Assembly: GCA_036494715.1 (NCBI GenBank) | Contig: DASXNY010000016.1 | Location: forward strand, 1-64,000 | Source: JAICJR01 sp036494715 | GTDB taxonomy: Bacteria; Actinomycetota; Thermoleophilia; Solirubrobacterales; Thermoleophilaceae | DNA length: 64,000 nucleotides | Reading direction: 5' to 3' | Shown: in pieces, positions 50,818-59,395 of the stretch | Layout: every line of letters begins with the position of its first letter | Numbering within the stretch: the first letter of the stretch is position 1 | The notes under the pieces: generated by a model | What the model saw: the letters and a program-made list of their open reading frames with translations, nothing else | Told to the model about the DNA's origin: nothing | Databases searched by the model: none | Program-made: the position numbers and the translations under genes

Positions 50818-52295
50818 GCGGCCGGCTGTACGGGGTGGGCGTCGGCCCCGGCGACCCGGAGCTCCTGACGCTCAAGGCGCGGCGGGTGATCGAGGCCGCG
50901 GACGTGGTCGCCTACCCGGTGGCCAAGCACCGCCACGGCATGGCGCGGCGCATCGTTGAGCCTTACCTGCGCGACGACCAGCTCGACCTGGCGCTCACCT
51001 ATCCGGTGACCACCGAGGAGAGCGACCATCCCGGCGGCTACGAGGGAGCGCTGCGTGAGTTCTACGACGACGCCGCCGAACGGATCGCCGCGCACCTCGA
51101 CGCGGGGCGCGACGTCGCCGTGCTCTGCGAGGGCGATCCCTTCTTCTACGGCTCCTACATGTACATCCACGAGCGGCTCGCGCACCGCTATCCGACCGAG
51201 GTGGTGCCGGGCGTGACGTCGTTCAGCGCCGCCGCGGCGTCCGCGGGGCGGCCGCTCGCCAAGCGCGACGACATCCTCACCGTGTTGCCCGGCACGCTGC
51301 CGCCCGAGGTGCTGGCGGCGCGGCTGCGCGCCAGCGACGCCGCGGTGGTGCTCAAGCTGGGCCGCACCTTCGAGGGCGTGCGCGACGCGGCCGAGCGTGC
51401 GGGCGTGGCCGAGCGCGGGCTGTACGTGGAGCGAGCCAGCACGCCGGAGGAGCGCAGCGCGCCGCTGCGCGCGGTGGAGGGCGAGGTGCCGTACATGTCT
51501 CTGTTGCTCGTGCCGACCGCGGCGCCGGTGGAGCGCAACGGCCACCCGGGGCGCGTGGCGGTGGTGGGCCTCGGGCCGGCGGGCCCGGACTGGCTCACGC
51601 CCGAAGCCGCGGCGGAGCTGGCGGCGGCGGACGAGCTCGTGGGCTACCAGACCTACCTCGCGCGGGTGCCCGAGCGGCGCGGGCAGCGCCGCCATGCGAG
51701 CGACAACCGCGTGGAGGCCGAGCGCGCGCGGCAGGCTTTGCAGCTGGCCGCGGGCGGGTCGCGCGTGGCAGTGGTGTCGTCGGGCGACCCGGGCATCTTC
51801 GCGATGGCCGCCGCGGTGCTCGAGGTGGCCGACGAGGACTCGGCCCTCGGCAGCGTGGAGGTGCGCGTGGTGCCGGGGCTGTCCGCGATGCAGGCGGCGG
51901 CCGCGCGTGTGGGCGCGCCGCTCGGACACGACTTCTGCGTCGTCTCGCTATCGGATCAGCTCAAGCCGTGGGAGGTGGTCGAGCGGCGGCTCGACGCTGC
52001 CGGCGCCGCCGACCTCGTGCTCGCGCTCTACAACCCGGCGTCGCGGACGCGGCGGGAGCAGCTCGCGCGCGCGGTGGAGGTGCTGCGCCGGCACCGCGAC
52101 GACTCGACCCCGGTGGTCGTCGGGCGGGCGGTGGGCAGCGACGATGAGTCGGTCACGGTCACCACGCTCGGCGAGCTCGACCTCGACGTGGTGGACATGC
52201 GCACGATCCTGATCGTCGGCTCGTCCACCACGCGCGTGGTGCCGAACGGCGGCGGCGTGCCGCGCGTCTACACGCCGCGGCGCTACCCGGCCTGA
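50814..52295 (+). CDS. cobIJ: CobI-CobJ fusion: precorrin-2 C20- and precorrin-3B C17-methyltransferase
   Basis: 493 residues with two tetrapyrrole methylase domains. Residues 1-240 are CobI-like (YGVGVGPGDPELLTLKA, CEGDPFFYGSYMYIHERL). Residues 245-493 are CobJ-like (VAVVGLGPAGPDWLTPEA, VVSSGDPGIFAMAAAVLEVA, ALYNPASRTRREQL). The two S-adenosylmethionine-dependent steps flank the CobG reaction, so this operon covers C20 methylation, hydroxylation and C17 methylation plus the later CobH step. CobI-CobJ fusions are known in actinobacteria. It converges on cobK with a 13-bp overlap. Confidence 0.94.
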   Translation: MSGRLYGVGVGPGDPELLTLKARRVIEAADVVAYPVAKHRHGMARRIVEPYLRDDQLDLALTYPVTTEESDHPGGYEGALREFYDDAAERIAAHLDAGRDVAVLCEGDPFFYGSYMYIHERLAHRYPTEVVPGVTSFSAAAASAGRPLAKRDDILTVLPGTLPPEVLAARLRASDAAVVLKLGRTFEGVRDAAERAGVAERGLYVERASTPEERSAPLRAVEGEVPYMSLLLVPTAAPVERNGHPGRVAVVGLGPAGPDWLTPEAAAELAAADELVGYQTYLARVPERRGQRRHASDNRVEAERARQALQLAAGGSRVAVVSSGDPGIFAMAAAVLEVADEDSALGSVEVRVVPGLSAMQAAAARVGAPLGHDFCVVSLSDQLKPWEVVERRLDAAGAADLVLALYNPASRTRREQLARAVEVLRRHRDDSTPVVVGRAVGSDDESVTVTTLGELDLDVVDMRTILIVGSSTTRVVPNGGGVPRVYTPRRYPA

Positions 52296-53020
52296 GACCG
52301 CGCCCAGCGGAGCGCCTCGCCCACCGTGGCGGTGGTGGGCGTCTCGAGGCGCGGGGGGCGCCTCACCACGATCACGGGCAGGCCGCGCTCGCGCGCAGCG
52401 TCGAGCTTGGCCTGCGTGTGCTCGCCGCCGCTGTCCTTCGTCACGACGAGATCGAGCTCGTGCCCGTCGATCAGGGCGAGCTCGCCGGCGAGCGTGTAGG
52501 GGCCGCGGTCGAGCAGCAGCTCGTGCCGGGCGGGCAGCGGCGGCTCGGGCGGCTCGACGCAACGGATCAGGAACCAGGCGTGGTCGACATCGGCGAAGGC
52601 CCCGAGCCCCTGACGACCGGTCGTGAGCAGGACGCGGCTGCCGAGCTCGGGGATGAGCGCCGCGGCCTCGTCAAGGCCGGCGGCCCAGTGCCAGTGGTCG
52701 CCCTCGCGCTCCTCCCAGCCCGGGCGCTCGAGCCGCAGCAGCGGCACGCCCGCCGTCGGACACGCCTCGGCCGCCGAGGCGGAGATGCGCTCGGCGAACG
52801 GGTGCGTGGCGTCCACCACCGCGTCGATCGCGTTCTCGTAGAGCCAGGCGGCGAGCGCCTCCGAGCCGCCGAAGCCGCCGATGCGCAGCTCGCCCTCCGG
52901 CAGGCGCGGCCTGCTCACGCGGCCGGCGAGCGACGAGGTGACCTCGACGTCCGCCGCGTGCAGCGCGGACGCGAGCTCGCGCGCCTCGGCCGTGCCGCCG
53001 AGGATCAGCACGCGGCTCAT
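52283..53020 (-). CDS. cobK: precorrin-6A reductase
   Basis: 245 residues. The NADPH-binding start is MSRVLILGGTAEARELASAL. VVDATHPFAERISASA and LLTTGRQGLGAF are CobK/CbiJ hallmarks, and VVTKDSGGEHTQAKLDAA is the C-terminal conserved block. It reduces precorrin-6A to 6B. It is the last gene of the minus-strand operon, overlapping cobM by four bases. Confidence 0.94.
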   Translation of the reverse strand: MSRVLILGGTAEARELASALHAADVEVTSSLAGRVSRPRLPEGELRIGGFGGSEALAAWLYENAIDAVVDATHPFAERISASAAEACPTAGVPLLRLERPGWEEREGDHWHWAAGLDEAAALIPELGSRVLLTTGRQGLGAFADVDHAWFLIRCVEPPEPPLPARHELLLDRGPYTLAGELALIDGHELDLVVTKDSGGEHTQAKLDAARERGLPVIVVRRPPRLETPTTATVGEALRWARSQAG

Positions 53021-53760
53021 GGCCGCTCGCGGGCGGCGGAGTAGAGGTGGCTGTCGCGGAAGCCCTCGGCGGCCAGCACCGGACCGACGATGATCGTCGC
53101 GGTGCGCTTCACGCCGGCCTCGCTAACGGCGTCCGCGATCCCCGACAGCGGCGCGCGCAGCACCACCTCGTCCGGCCAGCTCGCGCGCGCCACCACGGCC
53201 GCGGGGCAGTCCTCGCCGTAGTGGGGCATGAGCGTGGCGGCGATCTCGCCGATCGCCTGCGCGCCGAGGTGGATCACGAGCGTGGCGCCGTGGGTGGCGA
53301 GCCCGGCCAGCTCTTCGCCCGCGGGCATCGCGGAAGCTCGCTTTCCGTGGCGTGTGAGGATCACCGTCTGCCCGACCTCGGGGATCGTGAGCTCGCGGCG
53401 CAGCGCCGCGGCCGCGGCGGCGAAGGCGGGCACGCCGGGCGTCACGTCCCAGGGGATGCCGAGCGCGTCGAGGCGGCGCATCTGCTCGGCGGCCGCGCTG
53501 TAGATCGACATGTCGCCGGAGTGCAGGCGCGCCACGTCCTGGCCGCTGTCGTGGGCCGCGCGGTACTCCTCCATGATCTGGTCGAGGGTGAGGTTCTGCG
53601 TGTCGATCACGCGCGCGCCCGCGGGCGCGTGGGCGAGCACCTCCTCCGGCACGAGCGCGCCCGCATAGAGGCAGACCGGGCACGACGCGATCACGCGCTG
53701 GCCTCTTAACGTCAGGAGGTCGGCGGCGCCCGGCCCGGCGCCTACGAAGTGGACCGTCAC
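53017..53760 (-). CDS. cobM: precorrin-4 C11-methyltransferase
   Basis: 247 residues from GTG 53760 (frame open upstream, but the start overlaps the cobL stop as GTGA). Tetrapyrrole methylase fold: VHFVGAGPGAADLLTLRG, CLYAGALVPEEVLAHAP, RLHSGDMSIYSAAAEQM, QTVILTRHGKRASAMP. It methylates C11 of precorrin-4. The precorrin-6A synthase CobF, which would act between CobM and CobK, is not found in the window. Confidence 0.94.
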   Translation of the reverse strand: MTVHFVGAGPGAADLLTLRGQRVIASCPVCLYAGALVPEEVLAHAPAGARVIDTQNLTLDQIMEEYRAAHDSGQDVARLHSGDMSIYSAAAEQMRRLDALGIPWDVTPGVPAFAAAAAALRRELTIPEVGQTVILTRHGKRASAMPAGEELAGLATHGATLVIHLGAQAIGEIAATLMPHYGEDCPAAVVARASWPDEVVLRAPLSGIADAVSEAGVKRTATIIVGPVLAAEGFRDSHLYSAARERP

Positions 53761-54968
53761 TCGGCCTCCCTGCGCAGCGACCACTGCACCACCGGCAGCT
53801 GCGCGCGCCAGCCGCTGAAGCCGCCGATCGGCTCGGCGTGGGAGATCTCGATGCGGGTGAGCTCGCCACCGTGCCGTTCGCGGGCAGCCACGAGGACTTG
53901 CTCGCTCTCGAGCGTCACGGCGTTGGCCACGAGCCGGCCGCCGGGCATGAGCGCGCGCCAGCAGTGTTCGAGCAGGTCGTCGGCGGTGAGCCCTCCGCCG
54001 ATGAAGATCGCCTGCGGCCGGTCGAGGCCGTTCAGCGCGTCGGGCGCCTCGCCGCGCACGATCTCGATGCGGTCGGGCACGCCGAGCGCGCCGGCGTTGG
54101 CCGCGATCCGGTCGGCACGGTCGAGGCGCGACTCGACCGCGATCGCGCGGGCGCTCGGCTCCGCGCGCAGCCACTCGATGGCGATCGAGCCGCTGCCGGC
54201 GCCGACGTCCCAGAGCAGCTCGCCCGGCAGCGGCCCGAGCGCCGCGAGCGTGGCGGCGCGCACGTGCCGCTTGGTGAGCTGCCCGTCGCTGTCGTAGGCC
54301 TCGTCGGGCAGGCCGGGCACGAGCGCGAGCGCCGGTCCACCCGCCGCCTCGATGGCGATGGCGTGGAGCGGATCGGCTGGTTGCTCGCCCCAGTCATCGG
54401 CGCTGCCGTCGGTGATGCGCTCGTCCTCGGCGCCGAGGCGTTCGAGCACCACGAAGCGGCTGGCGCCGAATCCGTGCTCGCCCAGGATCCGAGCGATCTC
54501 GGCCGCCCCGTTCTCGCCGCTGGCGTAGACCACGGCGCGCCGGCCCGGCTGGAGCACGCGCGCCACCACGTCGACCGGCCGCGCGACGACGCTCACCAGC
54601 TCGACGTCGGCCTCCGGCCAGCCGAGGCGTGCGCAGGCGAGCGCGAACGCGGACGGGTGGGGGTGCACCGTGAGGCGCTCGGCGCCGACGCGGCGAGCGA
54701 GCGTGGCGCCGATGCCGTGGAGCATCGGGTCGCCGCTCGCGAGGACGCAGACGGCGCCGTTGGCGCGCCCGGCCAGGTCCTCGATCAGTGGGTCGAGCGG
54801 GCTGGGGAGCGGGCGGCGTGCGCCGCTTGCCTCGGGCGGCAGCAGGTCGAGCTGGCGCTGCGAGCCGATCAGCTCGTCGCTCGCCAGGATCGCCGCCCGG
54901 GCCGGCTCGCCGAGGCCGCCCCAGCCGTCGGCGCCGATGCCGACGACCGTGATCCGCGCCTCGCTCAT
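53757..54968 (-). CDS. cobL: precorrin-6Y C5,15-methyltransferase (decarboxylating)
   Basis: 403 residues from ATG 54968. Residues 1-205 are the CbiE-type methylase (ITVVGIGADGWGGLG, VLASGDPMLHGIGATLARRV). Residues 215-403 are the CbiT-type methyltransferase (ELLWDVGAGSGSIAIEWLR, AIFIGGGLTADDLLEHCW). One polypeptide does both methylations and the decarboxylation, as in CobL of aerobic producers. It overlaps the cobU-cobD fusion by four bases. Confidence 0.94.
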   Translation of the reverse strand: MSEARITVVGIGADGWGGLGEPARAAILASDELIGSQRQLDLLPPEASGARRPLPSPLDPLIEDLAGRANGAVCVLASGDPMLHGIGATLARRVGAERLTVHPHPSAFALACARLGWPEADVELVSVVARPVDVVARVLQPGRRAVVYASGENGAAEIARILGEHGFGASRFVVLERLGAEDERITDGSADDWGEQPADPLHAIAIEAAGGPALALVPGLPDEAYDSDGQLTKRHVRAATLAALGPLPGELLWDVGAGSGSIAIEWLRAEPSARAIAVESRLDRADRIAANAGALGVPDRIEIVRGEAPDALNGLDRPQAIFIGGGLTADDLLEHCWRALMPGGRLVANAVTLESEQVLVAARERHGGELTRIEISHAEPIGGFSGWRAQLPVVQWSLRREAE

Positions 54969-56527
54969 CTGAGCGCCTCCTCGAGTGCGTCCGCCAGGGC
55001 GGCGTTGCGCTCGGGGTCGCGGGCGGTGATGCGCAGGTGGCCCGCGCCGAGCCCCGGGAACGAGGCCGCCGGCCGCACGGCAATCTCGCGCGCGCGCAGG
55101 GCGGCTACCACGGCCGGGCCGTCGGGCACCTCGACGAGGCAGAAGTTGGCGGCGGAGGGCCAGCTGCGCAGGCCATCGATGTTCGCCAGCCGCTGCTCGA
55201 GGTCCGCGCGCTCGGCGGCGGCGCGCTCGGCGATTGCCGCGAGCTCGGCGGGGTGGGCCGCGGCGGCGCTGAGCGCCGCCAGCGCGAGCGCGTTGGCGGT
55301 CCACGGCGGGCGCGCGGCGCGCAGCTTCGTGGCGAGCGGGGAAGGCGCGATCGCGTAGCCCACGCGCAGGCCGGGCACGGCCAGCGCCTTGGTGAGGCTG
55401 CGCACCACGATCACGTCGTCGAGCCGCGCCCCGGCCAGGGAGCCGGGCTCGCCCGGCACGAGGCCCATGAACGCCTCGTCCACCACCACGGTGCGGCCGG
55501 GGCGACGCAGCGCGAGCAGGGCGCTCGCCGGGTCTAGCGTCCCGCTCGGCGAGGCGGGGTTGCCGGCGATCACGAGGTCGGCGTCGGCGGGCACGGCATC
55601 CGGGTCGAGCGCGAAAGCGCGGTCCGGGTCGCGCAGGACGCGCGCCACCGGCACACCGTGCACGTGCAGCGCGGCCTCGGCCTCGGTGAAGCCGGGGTGC
55701 ACGCAGGCGGCGAGCCGCGGGCGGAGCGCGAGCGGCAGCAGCCAGAGCGCCTCGGCGGCGCCGTTGGTCGGGACGATCTCGTTGGGGTCGCGACCATGGA
55801 GGGCGGCGAGGGCGGCGCATGCCTCGCGCTCGTCCGGGTAGCGGTCGGCGTTCTCGAGCGCGGCGGCGAGGACATCGCGCAACCACTGCGGCGGCCCGCC
55901 GTCGAGCACGTTCACGGCGTGGTCCGCCTCGCCGGGGCGCACTTCACTGTCGCCGTGCACGCGCAGGCCGTTCGCGTCGGCGGCGGCTGGCGGCGTGAGC
56001 GCGATCGACCGCCCGGCCACTACCAGGTAGACCGAGTCGGCCGCGTCCGACAGGCGCTGCGTGGCCTCGCCGAGCAGGTCGAGCCATGCGCGCGACACGG
56101 CGTCGGGTGGCAGCAGTCCGTTGCCGGCCTCCTCGGCGACGACGATCAGCGAGCCGGACCCCGTCGCGAGCCGCTCGACCTCAACCCGGACGGTCTCGCC
56201 CACGCGCTCGAGCACACCCGCGTCCGGCGAGCCCTCGAACGCTCCCGCCCGGTGCAGCGCGCCCGCGATCCAGGTCCCGAGCCCGTCCACGAGCACGCAC
56301 GAGGCGTTGGCGGCGTCGACCGCCGCGGCGAGGTCGTCGCCCGCCTCCACCGTCGTCCACGCTCCGGGACGGCGCGCCACGTGCTGAGCGATGCGCCGCG
56401 CCATCGACGGATCGGAGCCGTCCGCGGTGGCCACGTAGCGCACGGGCAGCCCGCTGGCGAGGGCCAGCCGCTCGGCGTGGGCGCTCTTGCCCGAGCGCGT
56501 TCCGCCGATGACGAGCGCCAGGCTCAC
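54965..56527 (-). CDS. CobU-CobD fusion: cobinamide kinase/guanylyltransferase plus threonine-phosphate decarboxylase-like PLP enzyme
   Basis: 520 residues from GTG 56527. Residues 1-180 are CobU/CobP: P-loop GGTRSGKS and guanylylation His in RIAQHVARRPGAWTTVEAG. Residues 190-520 are a class I aminotransferase fold like CobD (Salmonella) / CobC (Pseudomonas): NPASPSGTLDP, VVVDEAFMGL, PLP-lysine in RSLTKALAVPGLRVGY, and a C-terminal LRITARDPERNAALADAL. The first half activates adenosylcobinamide; the second makes aminopropanol phosphate from threonine phosphate. Both feed the late steps. The start overlaps the cobB stop (GTGA). Confidence 0.9.
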   Translation of the reverse strand: MSLALVIGGTRSGKSAHAERLALASGLPVRYVATADGSDPSMARRIAQHVARRPGAWTTVEAGDDLAAAVDAANASCVLVDGLGTWIAGALHRAGAFEGSPDAGVLERVGETVRVEVERLATGSGSLIVVAEEAGNGLLPPDAVSRAWLDLLGEATQRLSDAADSVYLVVAGRSIALTPPAAADANGLRVHGDSEVRPGEADHAVNVLDGGPPQWLRDVLAAALENADRYPDEREACAALAALHGRDPNEIVPTNGAAEALWLLPLALRPRLAACVHPGFTEAEAALHVHGVPVARVLRDPDRAFALDPDAVPADADLVIAGNPASPSGTLDPASALLALRRPGRTVVVDEAFMGLVPGEPGSLAGARLDDVIVVRSLTKALAVPGLRVGYAIAPSPLATKLRAARPPWTANALALAALSAAAAHPAELAAIAERAAAERADLEQRLANIDGLRSWPSAANFCLVEVPDGPAVVAALRAREIAVRPAASFPGLGAGHLRITARDPERNAALADALEEALR

Positions 56528-57888
56528 GCCGCGACTGGTCGCGCCGCCGCGGCGCGGACGAGCCGCAGCGCGAGCCACGGGTGGGCGGCCCAGTGAATGT
56601 GCAGGTAGCTGGCCTGGACCGCGCCGAGCACGATCCCCTCGGGGCGCTCCGTGCCGCGCGCGGACAGCGTCCACGCATGCGGCGCGCCGTCGCCCAGCGG
56701 CTCGACCGCCGAGTAGTGGAACTCGTGTCCACGCACGCGCTCGCCCGCGTCGATCCACGGCGTGGCGGTGGCGGCCACGGCCTCGCGGTAGCCGAGCGAC
56801 AGGCGCCCGCTCATCTGCCCGCGCGCCGGCAGCACGCCGCACATGGCGTGGCCGTCGAGCTCCGCGCACAGGTAGAGCAGGCCGCCGCACTCGGCCAGCA
56901 CCGGCCGCCCCGTGCCGGCGAAGTCGTGCACCGCCGCGCGAAGCGGCGCGTTGGCCTCGAGCTCGGCGCCGAAGACCTCGGGGAAGCCGCCTGCCAGCAC
57001 CAGCGCCCCGGCGCCCTCCGGCAACGCCTCGTCGAGCGTCGGGTCGAATGGCGTGAGCTCGGCGCCCGCCGCGCTCAGCAGCTCGAGGTTCTCCTCGTAG
57101 TGGAACGAGAACGCGGGACCGCGCGCAATCGCGATGCGCGTGCCTGCCGGCGCCGGTTCGCCGCCGGGCTCGGGGCTCCAGGCCGGGCCGGGCAGGTCGG
57201 GCGCGGCGCGAGCGAGGCGCTCGATCGCGTCGAGGTCGGCGTAGCGCGCCATCGCCTCGGCGAGCGCCTCGAGCGCGGCGCGTGTGCGCTCGGTCCGCTC
57301 GCCCGCGGGGACGAGGCCGAGGTGCCGCTCGGGCGCGACGATGCGCTCGTCGCGGCGCAGCGCGCCGAGCACGGGCACGCCGAGGTCGGCCACGGCGTCG
57401 CGCAGCAACTCCTCGTGGTGGTCCGAGCCGACGCGGTTGAACACCACGCCCGCGATCTCCACCTCGGGGTCGAAGGTGCGGTAGCCGTGCACGATCGCGG
57501 CGGCCGAGCGCGCCATCGCGGTGGCGTCCACCACGAGCAGCACGGGCGCCTCGAGCAGCTTGGCCACGTGCGCCGTCGACGCCAGCTCGCCGCGCCCCGA
57601 GGCGCCATCGAACATGCCCATCACGCCCTCGATCACCGCGACATCGCTGCCGCTGCCGCCGTGGCGCACGAGCGGCGCGATCAGATCAGGCCCGCTGAGG
57701 AACGCGTCGAGGTTGCGCCCCGGCCGCTCTGAGGCGAGTGCGTGGTAGCTCGGGTCGATGTAGTCGGGGCCGACCTTGAAGCCCTGGACCGTCAGGCCAC
57801 GTGCCCGCAGCGCGCCGATCAGGCCGCAGGCAACGGTGGTCTTGCCCGCGCCGGAGCTCGTGCCTGCGATCACCACGCGTGGGATCAC
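56524..57888 (-). CDS. cobB: cobyrinate/hydrogenobyrinate a,c-diamide synthase
   Basis: 454 residues from GTG 57888. The N-terminal ATPase (DTBS-like) has VIAGTSSGAGKTTVACGL and GFKVGPDYIDPSYH. GVMGMFDG follows. The C-terminal class I glutamine amidotransferase has its Cys in VLAECGGLLYLC and the catalytic His in HEFHYS. It amidates carboxylates a and c. In an operon with CobG and a CobN chelatase the substrate should be hydrogenobyrinate (CobB) rather than the cobalt form (CbiA). It overlaps its neighbours by four bases on each side. Confidence 0.93.
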   Translation of the reverse strand: MIPRVVIAGTSSGAGKTTVACGLIGALRARGLTVQGFKVGPDYIDPSYHALASERPGRNLDAFLSGPDLIAPLVRHGGSGSDVAVIEGVMGMFDGASGRGELASTAHVAKLLEAPVLLVVDATAMARSAAAIVHGYRTFDPEVEIAGVVFNRVGSDHHEELLRDAVADLGVPVLGALRRDERIVAPERHLGLVPAGERTERTRAALEALAEAMARYADLDAIERLARAAPDLPGPAWSPEPGGEPAPAGTRIAIARGPAFSFHYEENLELLSAAGAELTPFDPTLDEALPEGAGALVLAGGFPEVFGAELEANAPLRAAVHDFAGTGRPVLAECGGLLYLCAELDGHAMCGVLPARGQMSGRLSLGYREAVAATATPWIDAGERVRGHEFHYSAVEPLGDGAPHAWTLSARGTERPEGIVLGAVQASYLHIHWAAHPWLALRLVRAAAARPVAA

Positions 57889-58781
57889 ACCGGCACCGCC
57901 TCGCCCAGCTCGCGCTCCGTGAAGCGAGCGGCGTGGGCGCCGCCGTCGCCGCGCCACACGAGGCACGGCACGGGCGCGCCGTCATGCTCGCCGCTGGCGG
58001 GGTCGCAGTTGTGGTCCGAGCAGATCGTCAGCGAAGCCCCGCAGTCGGCGAGCGGGGCGAGCAGCTCGCGGTCGATCCGCTCGAGCAGCGCGACCTTGCC
58101 GTCGGCGTCGTGCTCGTGCGAGGCCTCGTCGGGTCCGCCGACGTGCACCACCACCCGCTCCGCGCCGCCGTCGCGCGCGCGCAGTGCAGCGGCGGCCTTC
58201 GCGTGGAGGTCGGTGTCGGGCCGGCCCGTGGCGCCGTCGGGGATCACGACCGCGGCGCCCATCAGCCGGCCCGCGCCCGCGGCCGCGCCGGGCGCCGCCA
58301 CCACCACCGTGCCGTGGTCCAGGATCCGCGGCGGCAGCACGCCGCAAGGCCAGACGTGGAGCGGAATTCGCGGGAGTGGTTCGGGGCCGAACACGAGCAG
58401 CTTGTGGCCGCCGATCGGCTCGACGACGTGGTTCGGCAGTTGACCGCGAAGCGCACGCACGGCGCGCGCGACGGTCTCCTCGCTCGCCCGCACGTGCCCC
58501 TCTCGCACGTCCACTCGCCACACCCGTTCCTCGACCTCGAAGCCGCGCGCGGCGGCCTCGAGTGCGGCTCGGTCCACCGGCGCCGGCGGGGTCCAGCCGA
58601 GCAGCGCCGGGATGGCCGCCTCGGAGCCGGGCGGCAGGCCGGGCGCGACGGTCCGCAGCCACGACAGCTCGCCCTCGCTCGCGAGCCTGTCGAGCACCGG
58701 CGTGGACGCACGCTCGAGGCTCGTCGGCGCGTCGCCCAGCGGCTCGCTGGCGCCGTCGAGGATCACGAGCACGTTCACCAT
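57885..58781 (-). CDS. alkaline-phosphatase-superfamily protein related to cofactor-independent phosphoglycerate mutase
   Basis: 298 residues from ATG 58781. The start MVNVLVILDGASEP carries the first metal motif; the Thr/Ser pair region follows (SLERASTPVLDRLASEGEL). HVGGPDEASHEHDADGKVAL and TICSDHNCDPASGEHDGAPV supply the Asp/His metal ligands of the archaeal-type mutase/phosphatase fold. At under 300 residues it is shorter than true archaeal mutases (about 400). Tight insertion between cobB and cobO suggests it dephosphorylates a cobalamin intermediate, for example alpha-ribazole phosphate. That is inference. It overlaps cobO by seven bases. Confidence 0.8.
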   Translation of the reverse strand: MVNVLVILDGASEPLGDAPTSLERASTPVLDRLASEGELSWLRTVAPGLPPGSEAAIPALLGWTPPAPVDRAALEAAARGFEVEERVWRVDVREGHVRASEETVARAVRALRGQLPNHVVEPIGGHKLLVFGPEPLPRIPLHVWPCGVLPPRILDHGTVVVAAPGAAAGAGRLMGAAVVIPDGATGRPDTDLHAKAAAALRARDGGAERVVVHVGGPDEASHEHDADGKVALLERIDRELLAPLADCGASLTICSDHNCDPASGEHDGAPVPCLVWRGDGGAHAARFTERELGEAVPV

Positions 58782-59395
58782 TCGATCCCCTGCTGCGCGC
58801 GGATGCCCTCGTCCATCGGGTGCTTGACCTTGACCACCTCGGATACGAGGTTGGCCAGCGCCATCAGCTCGGGAGCGGCGTCGCGGCCGGTGATCACGAT
58901 GTGCTGGAAGCCGGGCCGGTCGCGGATCGTGGTGACCACGTCGTCGACGTCGATCCAGCCCCACTTGATCGGGTAGGTGATCTCGTCGAGCAGCAGGAAC
59001 TCGTAGCGCTCCTCGCCGATCGCGCGCTTCACCTCCGCCCAGCCCTCGCGCGCGAGGTCGGCGGACTCGTCGAGGTCCTTCGACAGCCACGACCAGCCGT
59101 TGCCCATCTTCTCCCAGTCGATTCCGCCGAGCTCGGCGGCGGCCTTGGCCTCGCCCACCTTCCACTTGCCGGACTTGACGAACTGGAACACGCCGCAGCG
59201 GTAACCGCGCGCCCACGAGCGCATCAGCATGCCGAACGCCGACGTGCTCTTGCCCTTGCCCGTGCCGGTGAGCACGATCACGAGCGGCTTGTCGCGCGGC
59301 TTGCGCCGCTTCGGCTCGGCGCTGCCCTGGTCGCCCGGGCGGTGCGGGACGTCGACCGTCTCCTTGCCGTGGCGCTCGAGCGGCGTCTCGCTCAT
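58775..59395 (-). CDS. cobO: corrinoid adenosyltransferase, CobO/CobA type
   Basis: 206 residues. P-loop GTGKGKSTSAFGML, with the unusual order for this family. GVFQFVKSGKWKVGE, LLLDEITYPIKWGWIDVDDV and IVITGRDAAPELMALANLV match BtuR/CobO. It transfers the adenosyl group to cob(I)yrinate a,c-diamide. About 35 N-terminal residues are a hydrophilic extension. Overlaps the chelatase gene by four bases (ATGA). Confidence 0.94.
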   Translation of the reverse strand: MSETPLERHGKETVDVPHRPGDQGSAEPKRRKPRDKPLVIVLTGTGKGKSTSAFGMLMRSWARGYRCGVFQFVKSGKWKVGEAKAAAELGGIDWEKMGNGWSWLSKDLDESADLAREGWAEVKRAIGEERYEFLLLDEITYPIKWGWIDVDDVVTTIRDRPGFQHIVITGRDAAPELMALANLVSEVVKVKHPMDEGIRAQQGIEW

